Below, in pieces: positions 63,049 to 64,000 of a DNA stretch of 64,000 nt. The notes beneath the pieces are model-generated. The model worked only from the letters and a program-made list of their open reading frames with translations. It made no database searches and was not told where the DNA came from. How positions within the stretch are numbered: the first letter of the stretch is position 1; every line of letters starts with the position of its first letter. The DNA comes from Plantibacter auratus. Lineage in GTDB: Bacteria; Actinomycetota; Actinomycetes; Actinomycetales; Microbacteriaceae. The stretch is from assembly GCF_050587365.1 (NCBI RefSeq), contig NZ_JBOBFV010000002.1, positions 186,001-250,000 on the forward strand, written 5' to 3'. The position numbers were made by a program, and so were the translations under genes.

Positions 63049-64000
63049 TCACCGTCCTTCCGGAGCTTGAGGTGCGTGAACACGAGGAGCGGGGTCTGGT
63101 CGTAGGTCTGCAGCGGTGCGTACGGGTTGTCCGCATCGGGCCAGCCGGTGAACTTCTTGTCGTTGTAGAGGCCCCAGAGTCCGCCGTAGTACATGCCGAT
63201 GACCGGGAAGTCGCTGTAGACGATCTGCTGCATCTGGTGACTCAGCCCGAGACGGGTCGCCTCGTCGGTGGTCTCCTTGTACTGGGCGAGCAGCTGGTCC
63301 ATCTGCGGGTTGCGGTAGCGACCGAAGTTGCTGGACGTCGTCTCGCCGATCGGCTTCGCGAACTCGCTGTTGAAGCTGTTGTTGAAGCCCTGGAACATGA
63401 TGCCGTTGCCCATGCCACCCATGGCGACCTCGAAGGCGCCGCTCTGGATCGCCTGCTGGTACCCCGGCGGCTGCGGCTGCTTGATCTGCACGTCGATGCC
63501 GAGGGCGCCGAGCTCCTTGCGGACCTCCTGGACCGCGCGGAGCCAGTCCGCGTAGCCGTTGGCGGTCGTGATCGAGAAGCTGAACTGTTTGCCCGCCGCG
63601 TCGACGAGCTTGCCACCCTGCTGGGTGTACCCGGCGGCCGCGAAGGCCTCGAGGGCGCCGGCGGTGTCCTGCGTGATCATGCCCTGGTTCGGCAGGGTCG
63701 GGTCGAGCTCGTCCTCCTGGTTGGGGAGCATGAGGCTCGACTGGCCGGCTGCACCGAGGTACCCCTCGGTCGCTGCGTCGGCGATCTTGTCACGGTCGAG
63801 CGCCAGGGCGATGCCGCGACGGACGTCGACGTTGTCGAACGGGGCGACGTCCATGTTGGGCACGAGCCCGATCACGCCTCCCGGCGGGAACCAGAACTTG
63901 TTGTGGTCGTTGGCCGCACCCCAGGTGCCTTCGACGTTCGACAGGAACGAGTACGCCCAGTCGAAGCCCTTCGTGACGATGTCGAGTTCGCCGGTGGCCG
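63045..64000 (-). CDS. ABC transporter substrate-binding protein, family 5 (partial)
   Basis: The 3' part of an extracellular family 5 (Opp/Dpp class, cluster C) binding protein; the reading frame stays open to the window edge, so the start and signal peptide are missing. Readable residues include ATGELDIVTKGFDWAYSF near the edge and VAPFDNVDVRRGIALALDRDKIADAATEGY, the family phrase. Family 5 proteins bind peptides, nickel or, in several actinobacteria and Thermotogae, oligosaccharides. Given the GH1 gene downstream, a cello-oligosaccharide or beta-glucoside is a reasonable guess. Confidence 0.88.
   Translation of the reverse strand, partial: ATGELDIVTKGFDWAYSFLSNVEGTWGAANDHNKFWFPPGGVIGLVPNMDVAPFDNVDVRRGIALALDRDKIADAATEGYLGAAGQSSLMLPNQEDELDPTLPNQGMITQDTAGALEAFAAAGYTQQGGKLVDAAGKQFSFSITTANGYADWLRAVQEVRKELGALGIDVQIKQPQPPGYQQAIQSGAFEVAMGGMGNGIMFQGFNNSFNSEFAKPIGETTSSNFGRYRNPQMDQLLAQYKETTDEATRLGLSHQMQQIVYSDFPVIGMYYGGLWGLYNDKKFTGWPDADNPYAPLQTYDQTPLLVFTHLKLRKDGE

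Overview
The window is high-GC actinobacterial chromosome, most likely from the family Microbacteriaceae. This is inferred from the codon bias, the dnaK-grpE-dnaJ-hspR heat-shock locus with HAIR operators, IdeR/DtxR-type iron boxes, the ClpS/DUF2017 pair, and many short palindromic intergenic repeats. I see no rRNA, tRNA, CRISPR array, transposase or phage gene. Genes are dense on both strands and most belong to short operons.

Layout. 0.2-9 kb: threonine metabolism (threonine aldolase, threonine synthase), a quinone-type oxidoreductase, acetyl-CoA synthetase, a nitroreductase and small membrane or unknown proteins. 9-12.6 kb: a PrsW-like membrane protease and a ClpB that lacks the N domain. 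12.7-19.4 kb: a siderophore/iron uptake locus (flavin reductase, two permeases, ATPase, binding protein) with two IdeR-type boxes. It is split by two secreted-protein genes on the opposite strand that lie between two copies of a long palindromic repeat. 19.5-30.7 kb: an ABC exporter, a GH3 glycosidase, two glycosyltransferases probably making glycolipid, DUF2017 and ClpS, an orphan histidine kinase and a DUF817 membrane protein. 30.8-34.8 kb: a lipoprotein, an rRNA-methyltransferase-like protein, a RidA protein and a membrane protein. 34.8-41.8 kb: the HspR heat-shock locus and a ClpC-type ATPase with its own HAIR site. 41.9-46.9 kb: a class III lanthipeptide cluster. 47-50.6 kb: an MFS transporter and a regulator/serine hydrolase/membrane protein operon. 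50.6-56 kb: a complete non-phosphorylating L-fucose oxidation pathway. 56-58 kb: a divergent pair of MarR-like proteins with His/Gly/Arg-rich inserts. 58-64 kb: a GH1 beta-glucosidase with an Opp-type ABC importer that runs off the right edge.

The most notable item is a 45-residue ORF at 44094-44231 (minus strand), too short for ordinary gene calling. It lies directly after, and overlaps, a LanKC synthetase gene. Its leader carries the class III L-x-L-Q motif. Its core holds two perfect Ser-x2-Ser-x3-Cys units, the pattern that becomes labionin in labyrinthopeptins, with closely matching ring residues. It lacks the two extra cysteines that form the labyrinthopeptin disulfide and has a longer linker between the rings. 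The gene order synthetase - precursor - ABC ATPase - ABC permease is the one I recall for the labyrinthopeptin cluster. The synthetase gene is visibly less GC-rich than its surroundings, which suggests acquisition by transfer.

Regulation seen directly in the sequence: four HAIR sites (clpB, dnaK twice, clpC), two IdeR-type boxes, a perfect operator between the -35 and -10 of the fucose operon, palindromes in front of an ArsR-like gene and between the MarR pair, and several strong terminators. Intergenic gaps are largely occupied by at least four families of palindromic or tandem repeats.
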